Shown here: piece after piece, positions 1 to 9,077 of the stretch | How positions within the stretch are numbered: position 1 is the first letter of the stretch | Layout: each line of letters opens with the position of its first letter | NCBI RefSeq assembly: GCF_001954135.1 | Contig: NZ_MBEQ01000045.1 | Coordinates: 24,208 to 88,207 of the forward strand | DNA from: Mycobacterium sp. GA-1841 | GTDB taxonomy: Bacteria > Actinomycetota > Actinomycetes > Mycobacteriales > Mycobacteriaceae | Direction of reading: 5' to 3' | DNA length: 64,000 bases | Notes under the pieces: model-generated | Seen by the model: the letters and a program-made list of their open reading frames with translations, nothing else | What the model was told of the DNA's origin: nothing | The model's database searches: none | Translations under genes and position numbers: made by a program

Positions 1-762
1 CACCGTGATGACATCGTCGACCACCCGCTGCAGGTGGGCGAACGTCAACGCCGACGGGGTGGCGCGCAATCCGTCGGCGATCGTTCGATTCCGTTGCGCC
101 GCAGTCCAGTTCACCTGATGGCCGGCAGCCAGGGCTTCGGCGGTGTCAGCCGCGAGCTCTGGCTCGACACCCAACACCTTGGCCTCCGGACACAGCGCAC
201 GAATGGCGGTACCGACCCCCGAGGCCAGGCCGCCACCGCTGATCGGGACGAACACGGCGGCGACGGCGGGCAGATCCGCGGCGATCTCCAGACCGATCGT
301 GCCCTGACCGGCGATGATGTCGAGATGGTCGAATGGCGGCACGAGGACACCGCCGGTGCGCTCGACCAGTTCGGCCGCCACCGCCTCCCGCTCGCCAGAC
401 TGGCACAACACGACGTTCGCCCGGTGGTCGCGGGTGGCCCGCACCTTGACCGACGGTGTCTCCACGGGCATCACGATGTGGGCGGGCACACCGTACGCCG
501 CGGCCGCATAGGCCACTGCCTGGGCGTGATTACCGCTGGAGTAGGCCACCACTCCCCTTGCCCGTGCGGCGGGATCGAGCCGACCCAGCGCGTTGAACGC
601 GCCGCGAATCTTGAATGCGCCGATCGGTTGCAGGTTCTCCGGTTTGAGCCACAGCGGCCGGACCCGATCACCCCAGCGAGCGGGTATCAGCGGGGTCCGC
701 ACGATGTCGGGGGCGATCCGGCGGGCGGCGGCGTCGATGTCGTCGAGGGTCACCAACTTCAC
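1..762 (-). CDS. Threonine/serine dehydratase (PLP-dependent), 3' end outside window
   Basis: This is the N-terminal 254 codons of a fold-type II PLP enzyme that should deaminate threonine and/or serine to the 2-oxo acid and ammonia. The PLP-lysine motif is visible as ENLQPIGAFKIRGAFNAL near residue 45, followed by the SSGNHAQ substrate/PLP loop and a glycine-rich phosphate loop (PISGGGLASGVGTA). The frame runs off base 1, so about 60 residues are missing compared with the usual 310-330. I chose the GTG at 762 because the protein then starts MKLVTLDD, as is normal for the family. An in-frame ATG at 828 forms an ATGA overlap with the ccdA stop and would add 22 residues, so translational coupling from there is possible. 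There is no ACT domain in the visible part. Confidence 0.85.
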   Translation of the reverse strand, partial: MKLVTLDDIDAAARRIAPDIVRTPLIPARWGDRVRPLWLKPENLQPIGAFKIRGAFNALGRLDPAARARGVVAYSSGNHAQAVAYAAAAYGVPAHIVMPVETPSVKVRATRDHRANVVLCQSGEREAVAAELVERTGGVLVPPFDHLDIIAGQGTIGLEIAADLPAVAAVFVPISGGGLASGVGTAIRALCPEAKVLGVEPELAADTAEALAAGHQVNWTAAQRNRTIADGLRATPSALTFAHLQRVVDDVITV

Positions 763-824
763 GCCCCCAGTCTCACCGGTCGCCGGAACCGGCGAAACTC
801 GAGACTGCGGCACGTCTCCGACTT

Positions 825-1721
825 TCATCGAGGAACATCTCGCCGGTGAGCTTTGCTCAGCCCGACCGTCAGCCGACCCACCACGGCAACCACGACCAGC
901 GCCAGCAGTGCCGACAACCATGGCCATGCTCCGTGGCGGTGCACCCAGCCCGCGAGCGCACCCTGCAGACGCCCCGCTGCGGCAATCACCGGATCGTCGG
1001 GATCACCTGCGGCAGTGAACAACTCGATCTCGTACCAGCCGTAGTAGGCGACATAGACCCCGACGACGATCAGGAGCGCGCCACTGAGCCGGCCGACGTA
1101 GGGCACGATGCGCCGCAACCGGTCGACGACCACGGTACCGGCCATCGCGGCGCTGACCGCCAACACGCCGACCACAAGCGCGAAACCCGCGGCGTACGCG
1201 GCGAACAACGCAACCTCATGCCACGCGGCATTCGATTCCAGCGAGGCGCCGGTGACCGCCAGGAACGGGCCCACGGTGCACGACAGCGACGCCAGCGCGT
1301 ATCCCACGCCGTAGCCGGCCATCGAACCCAGTCCGGCAGACGGCGCCGAACCGGCGCGATGTGTCACCACTCCAGGTAGCGACAATCCGAGTCGGCGGCC
1401 GGCCAACAGCCAGCCGCCGAGCAGGACCAGCACGCCACCGATGAGAAAGGTGACGTAGGGCAGATAGCGTTGGACGGTGCCGGCGGCAGCGACCGTCAGC
1501 AGTCCGAACACGCCGAACACGGCGACGAAACCCGCCGTCATGACCGCCGTGGCCACCAGCGCGCGACCGACGGCGCTCAATGGGCCGCGTGAGGACGGGC
1601 CGAGTGATGATGGGCCACGCACCACCAAGACGAGATATCCGGGTAGTAATGCGAAGCCGCAGGGGTTGAGCGCCGCCACCAGGCCGGCGGCGAACGCCAA
1701 CCCCACCAGGTTGTCCGCCAT
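825..1721 (-). CDS. ccdA: CcdA-type cytochrome c biogenesis / thiol electron-transfer membrane protein
   Basis: A 298-residue polytopic membrane protein of the CcdA/DsbD beta family. It carries reducing equivalents from cytoplasmic thioredoxin across the membrane to periplasmic thiol proteins. The two redox cysteines are visible: Cys21 in the NPCG motif of the first helix and Cys148 in LSCTVGPF. Six or more hydrophobic segments follow the family pattern. It lies 9 bases downstream of the MPT53-like thioredoxin gene, its likely redox partner, which matches the Rv2877c-Rv2878c pair of M. tuberculosis. Its stop codon overlaps a possible ATG of the threonine dehydratase gene. Confidence 0.88.
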   Translation of the reverse strand: MADNLVGLAFAAGLVAALNPCGFALLPGYLVLVVRGPSSLGPSSRGPLSAVGRALVATAVMTAGFVAVFGVFGLLTVAAAGTVQRYLPYVTFLIGGVLVLLGGWLLAGRRLGLSLPGVVTHRAGSAPSAGLGSMAGYGVGYALASLSCTVGPFLAVTGASLESNAAWHEVALFAAYAAGFALVVGVLAVSAAMAGTVVVDRLRRIVPYVGRLSGALLIVVGVYVAYYGWYEIELFTAAGDPDDPVIAAAGRLQGALAGWVHRHGAWPWLSALLALVVVAVVGRLTVGLSKAHRRDVPR

Positions 1722-1730
1722 GCCCGGCGA

Positions 1731-2228
1731 CTAGCTCTGCAGGGCCGCGACCCGATCGGCGAGTTCTTGCTCGGGCATGGCCGAGGTCGGGTTGTTGACG
1801 AACGTCGAGGACCCGTCCGAACGGTAGAAGACATAGGCCGGCTGCCACGGGACGTGGTACCGGGCCCAGATCGATCCGTCGGCATCGTTGAGGTTTGTGA
1901 AGTTCAGGTGGTATTTGTCGATGAAGCCCTGCATCGCCCCGACGTCGGAGTGCGCCGCCACGCCGACGAAGCTGACCTGCGGGTTCGCCGCGGCAACCTG
2001 ACTCACCGACGGAGCCTCGGCGTTGCAGAACGGACACCAGGGCGTCCAGAACCACAGCACTGCCGGACGGCCGGCCAGGCTCGACCCGGCGAACGGGGCG
2101 CCTGACACGGTGGTGCCGGTGAACTGCAGGCGATCATCGGCGGCCGCGGTCGGGGCGGCGACCAGCGCCAGCAGCAGGGCGGCCACACCCAGCACACCGG
2201 CCACGGCGGGTCCGAGTCGCATCCTCAT
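1731..2228 (-). CDS. mpt53: Secreted thioredoxin-like protein, MPT53/DsbE-like
   Basis: A 165-residue exported TlpA/DsbE-type thioredoxin-fold protein, closely similar throughout to M. tuberculosis MPT53 (Rv2878c). A signal peptide of about 30 residues ends in a PTAAA-type cleavage site. The active site is WCPFC with Cys65 and Cys68. MPT53 is known to act as an extracytoplasmic disulfide oxidase for unfolded substrates. The ATG at 2228 is preceded by GGAGA at 7 bases and begins MRMRLG; a longer reading frame upstream adds a charged, signal-incompatible stretch. The ccdA gene follows directly and probably re-poises this protein's redox state. Confidence 0.9.
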   Translation of the reverse strand: MRMRLGPAVAGVLGVAALLLALVAAPTAAADDRLQFTGTTVSGAPFAGSSLAGRPAVLWFWTPWCPFCNAEAPSVSQVAAANPQVSFVGVAAHSDVGAMQGFIDKYHLNFTNLNDADGSIWARYHVPWQPAYVFYRSDGSSTFVNNPTSAMPEQELADRVAALQS

Positions 2229-2364
2229 GGCATCGTCTCCTTCGCTCAGGACGCAGCGCACGGACGGTGCGCTCATGAGTTGACACGACCGTGGGCGCCG
2301 CCGGGTTCACCGATGGGCAGGCGCGGCTCTTGTGCCGAGTCGCCGAGCGGTCCAGAGTGAGAAA

Positions 2365-2805
2365 ATGAGCGAGCAATGGATTCAAGGGTGCTTGGTCCAG
2401 CGGATCACGTTTCGTGAAGGCCTGGTGCTCAACCTGAACGACTACAACGAGCTGGTCATCTCGGTACCGCTGGAGCTCACGCTGCCGGCCACCGAGACCG
2501 ACGATTCCGAGGTGGTCCCGATCGACCCACAGGCACTGCGTAACGAGGTGCGCCCACTGTTCGATTTTGCCGGGCAACGCTGCACGCACGCCGACTGGGA
2601 GGACGACGGTAGCCTGCATCTGATTTTCTCCGACGGCCACCGGATCGATGTGAGTCCCGACGAGCACCGCACGTCGTGGGAGCTCTACGGCAAATATCAC
2701 GGGTATGCCGCGTGTCTGGCCCACGGACGGGTGCGCGTCGTGCGCCACGACCAAGACGACTTGGAGCCGGGCGACGCCGGCCAACCCACCCGCGGGAGCG
2801 GTTGA
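2365..2805 (+). CDS. Conserved hypothetical protein, DUF6188-like
   Basis: A 146-residue soluble protein with no signal peptide. It begins MSEQWIQGCLVQRITF and alternates short hydrophobic strands, ending in acidic and polar sequence; this looks like the actinobacterial DUF6188 family, whose function is not known. The ATG at 2365 was preferred over an in-frame ATG 33 bases upstream because homologous proteins, as I remember them, begin near the WIQG segment and the upstream stretch is basic and unstructured. It is divergent from the MPT53-like gene with about 135 bases between them and converges on the secreted W/P-rich gene. Confidence 0.6.
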   Translation: MSEQWIQGCLVQRITFREGLVLNLNDYNELVISVPLELTLPATETDDSEVVPIDPQALRNEVRPLFDFAGQRCTHADWEDDGSLHLIFSDGHRIDVSPDEHRTSWELYGKYHGYAACLAHGRVRVVRHDQDDLEPGDAGQPTRGSG

Positions 2806-2820
2806 CCGGCGCACCGGGCA

Positions 2821-3243
2821 TCAGTTCACGCCCACTCCGATGATCGGCACCCAGACACCGAACAGCCACACGCCCCACTGCCGGAACCCGTTGTCCCACA
2901 CGGGGTTCAGGTTGTAACCCCAGTAGTTGACAGTCCGCGGCAGCGGACCGCCGCGCCAGTGCAGCGGAGGCGGCGGACCCCAGCCCCACGGCGGTGGCCC
3001 GTTGCGGTCGTCCCACCAGTCATGGCGATTGTTGGCCCACCAGGGACCTTTGTCGTCCCAGTGGTCACGGCGATGATCGAACTCACGCCCCGGCGGACCA
3101 CCATCGCAGAACGGGAAACAGTCGTCGTGGCCGTGCCCCGGCTTGAGCGGAGCCGGCACCGTCGGCGCTGCCGCGGCCACCGGTGCCCCCGCACCCAACG
3201 CTCCCAGCGTCAACACCGCCGCCACGAACTTCGTCAGTTTCAT
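2821..3243 (-). CDS. Secreted Trp/Pro/Gly-rich protein of unknown function
   Basis: A 140-residue protein with a clear Sec signal peptide (MKLTKF, then an Ala/Gly/Leu hydrophobic core, cleavage near AAAAPT at about residue 26). The mature part is very rich in Trp, Pro, Gly, Asp and His. It contains a Cys pair in a CFPFCDGG motif, an HRRDHWDD/HDWWDD segment, a polyproline WGPPPP segment, and an aromatic C-terminal third that ends IIGVGVN. A strong ribosome-binding site (AGGAGG at 3251-3256 on the minus strand) supports the ATG at 3243. I do not recognise a catalytic family. The composition suggests a cell-wall-associated protein, which is inference only. Confidence 0.7.
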   Translation of the reverse strand: MKLTKFVAAVLTLGALGAGAPVAAAAPTVPAPLKPGHGHDDCFPFCDGGPPGREFDHRRDHWDDKGPWWANNRHDWWDDRNGPPPWGWGPPPPLHWRGGPLPRTVNYWGYNLNPVWDNGFRQWGVWLFGVWVPIIGVGVN

Positions 3244-3420
3244 TCCTGAACCTCCTGAGGTCGTGACCCGGCGCCGGCGGTCCCCCAATGATCCGGCGCC
3301 GCAACGTTTTGCCAACCCGCACGGCTGCGAGCGGTGATACGTGCACCCCGATGGGGTATCGCGCTCGCCGATCCCAGCGTTACCCACTGCCGGGGCCGGT
3401 TGCGCTCTACGCTGGCTGAG

Positions 3421-4695
3421 ATGGGTATTGCAACGCGCGTCAACGGGGCTCCGCCGCCCGACGTACCTCGCGCCGACATCGAGCTCGGTTCGTGGCGGTT
3501 CTGGCGCAATGACGACGATGTCCGCGACGGAGCGTTCGCGACGCTGCGCCGCGAAGCGCCGATCTCATTTCAGCCGGCCTCCGCCGAGGACGGATTTCCC
3601 GAGAGCCACGGTCACTGGGCGGTGACCCGATATGACGACGTCTTCTACGCCAGCCGCCACCCTGACATCTTCAGCTCCGCCTCGGGCATCACGATCGGCG
3701 ACCAAACCCCGGAACTGGCAGAGTATTTCGGTTCGATGATCGCCATGGACGACCCCCGCCATACCCGATTGCGCAACATCGTCCGCAGCGCATTCACTCC
3801 CCGGGTGGTGGCCCTGATCGACGATTCGGTGCGTGACCGCGCCCACCGCCTGGTGACCGAGATGGTGACGCAAAATCCCGACCGCTGCGCCGACCTGGTC
3901 ACCGAATTCTCCGGCCCCCTTCCCCTACAGATCATCTGCGACATGATGGGTATCCCCGAGGCGGACCACCAACGGATCTTCCACTGGACCAACGTGATCC
4001 TGGGTTTCGGCGACCCGGACCTGACCACCGACTTCGACGAGTTCATCTCGGTCGCCACGCAGATCGGCGCGTACGCGACCGCACTCGCCGACGAGCGCCG
4101 TTGCGCACCCGCCGAGGATCTGACGACCAGCCTGGTACAGGCCGAGGTGGACGGTGAACGACTGACCTCGGCCGAGGTCGCGTCCTTCTTCATCCTGTTG
4201 GTGGTCGCCGGGAACGAGACCACCCGTAACGCGATCAGCCACGGGGTGCTGGCCCTCACGCGTTACCCCGAACAGCGCGAGCTGTGGTGGTCACGTTTCG
4301 ACGAGCTCGCCCCCACCGCGGTGGAAGAGATCGTCCGCTGGGCATCCCCGGTCAGTTACATGCGCCGGACGGTCACGCGCGACACCGTGCTGGGCGAGAC
4401 GCCGTTGCCGGCCGGTGCGAAGGTCACGCTGTGGTACGGATCGGCCAACCGGGACGAGTCGAAATTCGTCGACCCGTGGCTGTTCGACGTCACCCGCACG
4501 CCCAACCCTCATCTCGGATTCGGCGGTGGCGGAGCGCACTTCTGCCTCGGGGCGAACCTGGCGCGGCGAGAGATCACCGTGGCTTTCGAGGAGCTGCACC
4601 GCCGATTGCCCGACATCGCGGTGACCGAGGAGCCCGACCGATTGCTGTCGTCGTTCATCCACGGCATCAAGCGCATGCCGGTGGCCTGGAGCTAG
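3421..4695 (+). CDS. Cytochrome P450
   Basis: A 424-residue bacterial soluble P450 monooxygenase. Visible signatures are the I-helix oxygen-activation motif AGNETT (263-268), the K-helix ExxR (Glu303-Arg306) and the haem loop FGGGGAHFCLG with the Cys375 ligand. The ATG at 3421 gives a normal length; the frame stays open upstream but that extension is basic and unlike a P450 N-terminus. The substrate cannot be told from sequence alone. No ferredoxin or reductase gene is adjacent; the nearest candidate reductase in the window is at 39617-40843. The gene appears to be a single transcription unit. Confidence 0.9.
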   Translation: MGIATRVNGAPPPDVPRADIELGSWRFWRNDDDVRDGAFATLRREAPISFQPASAEDGFPESHGHWAVTRYDDVFYASRHPDIFSSASGITIGDQTPELAEYFGSMIAMDDPRHTRLRNIVRSAFTPRVVALIDDSVRDRAHRLVTEMVTQNPDRCADLVTEFSGPLPLQIICDMMGIPEADHQRIFHWTNVILGFGDPDLTTDFDEFISVATQIGAYATALADERRCAPAEDLTTSLVQAEVDGERLTSAEVASFFILLVVAGNETTRNAISHGVLALTRYPEQRELWWSRFDELAPTAVEEIVRWASPVSYMRRTVTRDTVLGETPLPAGAKVTLWYGSANRDESKFVDPWLFDVTRTPNPHLGFGGGGAHFCLGANLARREITVAFEELHRRLPDIAVTEEPDRLLSSFIHGIKRMPVAWS

Positions 4696-4755
4696 GTTTG
4701 TCCGGCTGTGGTGCGGGCACCCTCCCAGCGAGCCAACCACAGAACGGAGGGATCC

Positions 4756-5886
4756 ATGCACTCCGAGCGTTTCCGGTCGCTCTTGACCTCACAGGGGCCG
4801 TACGGATCGGTCTACTTCGACAACTCACACGACACCGCCGATGCCGCCGCCCAGATCGACTTGAAATGGCGCGGCCTGCGCAGCGACCTCGAACGCCAGG
4901 GCGCGGGCCCCGAACTGCTCCGCCGGCTGGAAGACGCCGTGACCAGCGAGCGCCCTTCGGTCGGCCGAGGTGGTCGTGTCGTCGTGGCCAACGCACAGGC
5001 GGTACTCGTAGACGAGCAGTTCACCCGCAGCGACGGGGCGCCCCAGGCCCGGTTCTCCGAGCTGCCCTATGTGCTGCCCGCGCTTGCCCACGGGTGTGAG
5101 CGGCCCGGTTATCTGGTGGTCATCGTCGATCACACCGGCGCCGACGTCGAAGTGCACCATGGCCGCCCCGATGGCGGCGCGGTCACCACCGTCACGGTCG
5201 ACGGCGACGGTTACCCGGTGCACAAGGCCGGTCGTGCCGACACCCCCGGTTACGGCGATCCGCAGTCCCACACCGAGGAGAACCGGGCGAAGAACATCCG
5301 GACCGTGGCCGACCAGGTGGCGGCTCTGGTCGACGAGGAGAAGCCCGAGGCCGTGTTCCTCGTCGGTGAGGTGCGCTCGCGAACCGACCTCGTCGCCGAA
5401 CTACCCGATCGGGTCACCGAACTGGTGGAGCAGCTGCAGGTCGGTGCCCGGCACAGTGGCTTCGACCGTCAAGCCCTGGACGAGACCATCGACGCGCGGT
5501 TGGAGCAGCGACAACACCACCTGGATGCTTCTGTCGCACAACGTTTCTCCGCTGAGTTGAGTCGACACTCCGGCCTGGCCACCGAGGGGCTGCCCGGGGT
5601 GTGCGCGGCGTTGCGTGAAGGTGCCGTCGAGACCCTCATCCTCGGCGACCTCGGTGATGCCACCGTGGTGAGCACCGACGACCTGGCCACGATCGCGCCG
5701 AACCCCGAGGTGCTCTCCGAACAGGGCGGTGCACCGACCCACGTGCTGCGTGCCGACGAGGCGCTGCCGATGGCGGCGATCTCGATCGGCGCCGACCTCA
5801 TCGGGATGCCGGGGACCTACTCCCCCACCGACGGCGTCGCAGCGGTGTTGCGCTACGCGCCCCGGCAACCGGCCGGCGTCAGCTGA
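4756..5886 (+). CDS. Rv2629-like protein with bacterial eRF1/Vms1-type fold
   Basis: A 376-residue protein that follows M. tuberculosis Rv2629 along its whole length. It has the N-terminal MHSERFRSLLTSQGPYGSVYFD region, the VDHTGADVE strand and the VFLVGEVRSRTDL segment. These proteins belong to the Vms1/eRF1-like families (baeRF group) expected to have ribosome-associated functions. Rv2629 itself belongs to the DosR dormancy regulon, but I see no DosR box here that I could defend. The ATG at 4756 follows an ACGGAGGG ribosome-binding site. The end overlaps the convergent cupredoxin gene by 8 bases. The biochemical role is unproven. Confidence 0.75.
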   Translation: MHSERFRSLLTSQGPYGSVYFDNSHDTADAAAQIDLKWRGLRSDLERQGAGPELLRRLEDAVTSERPSVGRGGRVVVANAQAVLVDEQFTRSDGAPQARFSELPYVLPALAHGCERPGYLVVIVDHTGADVEVHHGRPDGGAVTTVTVDGDGYPVHKAGRADTPGYGDPQSHTEENRAKNIRTVADQVAALVDEEKPEAVFLVGEVRSRTDLVAELPDRVTELVEQLQVGARHSGFDRQALDETIDARLEQRQHHLDASVAQRFSAELSRHSGLATEGLPGVCAALREGAVETLILGDLGDATVVSTDDLATIAPNPEVLSEQGGAPTHVLRADEALPMAAISIGADLIGMPGTYSPTDGVAAVLRYAPRQPAGVS

Positions 5887-6241
5887 CGGTCAGCGTGCCG
5901 ACCATCGCGGGGTGGTACAGACAGTAGAACGTGTACTGCCCCGGCTTCTCCGGCGCCGTGAGCGTCGCGCGGTCCTTCCCGTCGACATGGACGTCGAACA
6001 CGCCCTTTTCGCGGGACGTCACCGAGTGTTCGACCTCGTCATCGTTGACGATGTTGATCTGGGTGCCCGGGGCGACCGTGAGTGCCTTGCTGAAGCCCAT
6101 TCCCGCGATCGTGATCGTCGGACCGCCCGGCGCGGGCTGGACGGCGGATTGCTGCGGCCCGGTGTGCTCGGCTTGGCCGCACGCCACGATGAGCCAGGTG
6201 CCCAGGCACACCGCCGCCACCACCATCGCAAGTCGATTCAT
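5879..6241 (-). CDS. Cupredoxin-domain lipoprotein
   Basis: A 120-residue lipoprotein with a small blue-copper fold. The lipobox LIVAC places the lipidated Cys at 21. Type 1 copper ligands can be picked out as His72, Cys107, His110 and Met113, the last three in the C-x2-H-x2-M loop (FYCLYHPAM) before the terminal beta strand. It should bind copper on the outer face of the membrane, either for electron transfer or copper handling. The ATG at 6241 begins MNRLAMVV, a proper lipoprotein signal. It lies 32 bases downstream of the permease gene on the same strand and is probably co-transcribed. Confidence 0.85.
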   Translation of the reverse strand: MNRLAMVVAAVCLGTWLIVACGQAEHTGPQQSAVQPAPGGPTITIAGMGFSKALTVAPGTQINIVNDDEVEHSVTSREKGVFDVHVDGKDRATLTAPEKPGQYTFYCLYHPAMVGTLTVS

Positions 6242-6273
6242 CCGTGCCCCCTGCGTTGTGTCCCGACAGGCAA

Positions 6274-7722
6274 TTATCGGTTCTCGGGGCGGTGCGAGGT
6301 GGCCGAATCTGCTGATCGGCCCACGAGGACCCCGCCGGCGAAGGCCGCCACGAGCACGCCGATGATCACCCAGGCCAGCACACTGGAACCACCGACCAGA
6401 TCGCTGAGGTTGGTCAGGATCAGTGCCAGCGCGCCGAGCAGCCCGGCCAGACCCAGTGCCGGGGCGACCCGCACCCGCCACAGCGACAGGCCATGCCGAT
6501 CACGACGGAAGTACACCAGCACCGCGATGCTGGTGGCGACCATCAGGAGCACGACCCCGACCGTGGTGGCGCCGGCGAACCAGGTGTAGAACTGGGCGGC
6601 CGGATCCAGCCCGAACACCACAGCCAGCGCGACGCTGACCGCGACCACACCCGAGATCCACAACGACGCCCGGTGCGGCGAGCCGTGCCGATCGTGCGGT
6701 CGGCTCAGTACCGCCGGCAGCACATCACGCTGCGACAGCGCGAACACGTACCGCGAGGCCACGTTGTGGAACGCCAGGATGCAGGCGAACAGGCTGGTGA
6801 AGTACAACACCGTGATGATGTCAGCCCCTACCGCACCGATGTAGCGACGGGCGGTGTCGCCCAGGAACGTGGCACCCGAATCGGTGGCGTGCGTGACGGC
6901 CTGCTCGTCACCCCAGCCGGAGATCAGCGCCCAACTGGTGACGGCGTAGAACACCCCGATCAGGACCAGCGCCAGGTAGGTGGCACGGGGAATGGTGCGC
7001 TCGGGGTCGCGGGCCTCGTCCCGGAATATCGCGGTGGCCTCGAACCCCACATAGCTGATGATCGCAAACAGCAGCCCGATCCCGAGCGAACCGGACAGAA
7101 CCGCAGCCGGATTGACGATGCCCGAGGACAACCCGTGATCACCCCCACGCACCACGATCACGAGATCGAGCACCAGGACGATCACGATCTCGGCGGTGAG
7201 CAGGATTCCCAGTACCCGACTGGACAATTCGATGTTGCGGTAGCCCAGATAGGTGGTCACCGCGAATGCCACCGCGGCGAACACCCACCACGGAAGGCCG
7301 GGGCCGCCGGCCAGTTCGAGAACGGACGCCCCGGCCGGGCCGAGCAGTCCGTAGACGCCGGCCTCCAGCGCCACGTAACTCACCAGCGCGACGAACGCGA
7401 TCCCGATGCCCGCGGGCAGGCCCAGGGACTGCCGGACATAGGAGAAGAAGGCGCCGGCTTCCTCGACATACGGGGTCATCGCGGTGAACCCGACGGCGAA
7501 CAACAGCAGCACCAGGGTGGCGGCGATGAACGTCGCGGGGAACCCCGTTCCGTTACCCGAGGCGATGCCCAGGGGCACGACACCGCCGATCACACCCAGC
7601 GGGGCGGCGGCGGCGACCACCATGAAAACGATCGAGGCGATGCCGAGGTTGCCGCGCAGCTGCCGGCCGGCCGGGGACGGTGGGTGGCCCAACGATTCCG
7701 GGACCGTGATGATTTCGGACAT
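6274..7722 (-). CDS. APC-superfamily amino acid permease
   Basis: A 482-residue integral membrane protein with about 12 to 14 hydrophobic segments. The first helix carries the typical APC start (LGIASIVFMVVAAAAPLGV) with the flexible GVVPLGIASG region. Members exchange or symport amino acids or amines; the substrate cannot be read from sequence. The ATG at 7722 is preceded by a GAAGGACGG ribosome-binding site. A 12-base palindrome lies about 60 bases upstream. The cupredoxin lipoprotein follows on the same strand, an unusual pairing for a permease. Confidence 0.85.
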   Translation of the reverse strand: MSEIITVPESLGHPPSPAGRQLRGNLGIASIVFMVVAAAAPLGVIGGVVPLGIASGNGTGFPATFIAATLVLLLFAVGFTAMTPYVEEAGAFFSYVRQSLGLPAGIGIAFVALVSYVALEAGVYGLLGPAGASVLELAGGPGLPWWVFAAVAFAVTTYLGYRNIELSSRVLGILLTAEIVIVLVLDLVIVVRGGDHGLSSGIVNPAAVLSGSLGIGLLFAIISYVGFEATAIFRDEARDPERTIPRATYLALVLIGVFYAVTSWALISGWGDEQAVTHATDSGATFLGDTARRYIGAVGADIITVLYFTSLFACILAFHNVASRYVFALSQRDVLPAVLSRPHDRHGSPHRASLWISGVVAVSVALAVVFGLDPAAQFYTWFAGATTVGVVLLMVATSIAVLVYFRRDRHGLSLWRVRVAPALGLAGLLGALALILTNLSDLVGGSSVLAWVIIGVLVAAFAGGVLVGRSADSATSHRPENR

Positions 7723-7783
7723 GGGCGACCGTCCTTCAGACAGCGGGTGCGTGGATATGACCCGCGGAACATAGGGCCGGGCC

Positions 7784-7795
7784 GTGCAGCTGCAC
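7784..7795. promoter_or_regulatory. 12-bp palindrome upstream of the permease
   Basis: GTGCAGCTGCAC is a perfect palindrome in the 108-base gap between the glycosyltransferase stop and the permease start. A TATGTT hexamer that could serve as a minus-strand -10 lies just downstream at about 7769-7774, so the palindrome would sit near the -35 position. That suits an operator, but no regulator gene is adjacent. Confidence 0.3.
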
Positions 7796-7830
7796 CAGAT
7801 CTCGCGTCACCGTGCGCAAAATTCGCGTTG

Positions 7831-8937
7831 CTAGGTGCCGCCCAGGACGTCGAGCATGCCGGCGGCGGCCCGTGGCCAGGTGAACTGTTCGGCACGCCGC
7901 CGAGCACTGTGGCGCCGTTGGGGTTCGGGACGGCTGATCACCGTGGTGACCGCACGGGCGATGGCGTGCGCGTCGTTGTCCGCGGTGGCCCCGCTGTCCG
8001 CGGTGAGGATCTCGGCGAGCGCCGAGGTACGTGACACGACTGCGGGCGTTCCGCAGGCCAGGGCTTCCAGCGCGGCCAGACCGAACGTCTCGTGCGGGCC
8101 GGGCGCAAGCGCCACGTCGGCCGAGGCCAAGATGGCCGCCACGGTGTCACGACAGCCGATGTACCCGGTGAACGCGACCGGCAGGCCATCGGCGTGCCGT
8201 TCCAGACGGGCCCGCAGTGGACCCTCGCCGACCACCACCAGACGGGCGTCTACGCCTGAATCCCGAAGAGCGGCAACGGTGTCGATGCTTCGGTGAGCGT
8301 GTTTCTCCACCGACAGCCGACCGCAGTGCACGAGCAGGGTCTGTTCCGGGGCGGCCCACCGGCTGCGCATCCTGGCCGAGCGGCGTCGCGGGTGGAACTG
8401 CTCGAGGTCCACCCCCAACGGCACCGTCGCGACATTGTGCGCGCCGATCCGGTCGAATTCTTCACGGGCGAACGCGGTCGTGCACACGACCGCGTCGTAG
8501 TTCACCGCGCTGCGCCGATTGGCGAAGTCCGCGACGGCCCGGGCGGCCGCCGCCGGGAGCACCTGACCGACCAACCGGTCCAGCCGTTCATGCGAGATCA
8601 TCACGGTGGCCACGCCATGGTGGCGGCCCCACGGGCCCAGCGACCGTAGGGTCAACCGGTCCGACACTTCGATGGCGTCGGGTCGCAGCCGTTGCAGCAG
8701 CGCCGTCACCGGACCGGGAAGTACCGCCCGGTAACCACCGGTGAACGGGATGAGCCTGGCGGGCAGCGCAATTCGCACGACGCCGCTGGGCAGCACGTGC
8801 CGCCGCGGCCGCGCGCCGGGCACGACGAGGAACACCTCGTGTCCCAGGGCGCGATATTCGGCGCCGAGCCGGTCGACCGCGGTGCGCAGCCCGCCCGAGC
8901 GCGGGCCGTAGAAGTTGGCGACCTGGACAACCCGCAT
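7831..8937 (-). CDS. Glycosyltransferase family 4
   Basis: A 368-residue GT-B glycosyltransferase. The N-terminal domain has the acceptor loop YGPRSGGLRTAVDRLG. The C-terminal donor domain has CGRLSVEKH and the E-x7-E type motif HETFGLAALEALACGTPAVV near residue 310. Family GT4 retaining enzymes often transfer mannose or glucose to lipid or wall precursors in mycobacteria, but donor and acceptor are not determinable here. The start at 8937 (MRVVQVANF) begins directly at the first beta strand; an ATG 8 codons earlier (8961) is also possible. It is divergently transcribed from the SDR gene. Confidence 0.85.
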   Translation of the reverse strand: MRVVQVANFYGPRSGGLRTAVDRLGAEYRALGHEVFLVVPGARPRRHVLPSGVVRIALPARLIPFTGGYRAVLPGPVTALLQRLRPDAIEVSDRLTLRSLGPWGRHHGVATVMISHERLDRLVGQVLPAAAARAVADFANRRSAVNYDAVVCTTAFAREEFDRIGAHNVATVPLGVDLEQFHPRRRSARMRSRWAAPEQTLLVHCGRLSVEKHAHRSIDTVAALRDSGVDARLVVVGEGPLRARLERHADGLPVAFTGYIGCRDTVAAILASADVALAPGPHETFGLAALEALACGTPAVVSRTSALAEILTADSGATADNDAHAIARAVTTVISRPEPQRRHSARRRAEQFTWPRAAAGMLDVLGGT

Positions 8938-9077
8938 GCCCCGATCAGAACCGGGCCGCATGTGCGGTCAACAACGCCGTCGCGACCGTGGCCTGAACAG
9001 CCGCTGAACAAGCCCTGGGCGATCAGACGAAATGCCGAATCGCAGCGGTGGAACCGTACGCGGCGGATACTCATCCG

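Noticed and set aside
6493..8034. A 513-codon + strand open frame opposite the permease and glycosyltransferase
   Set aside because: Antisense shadow; the minus-strand genes have clear family motifs.
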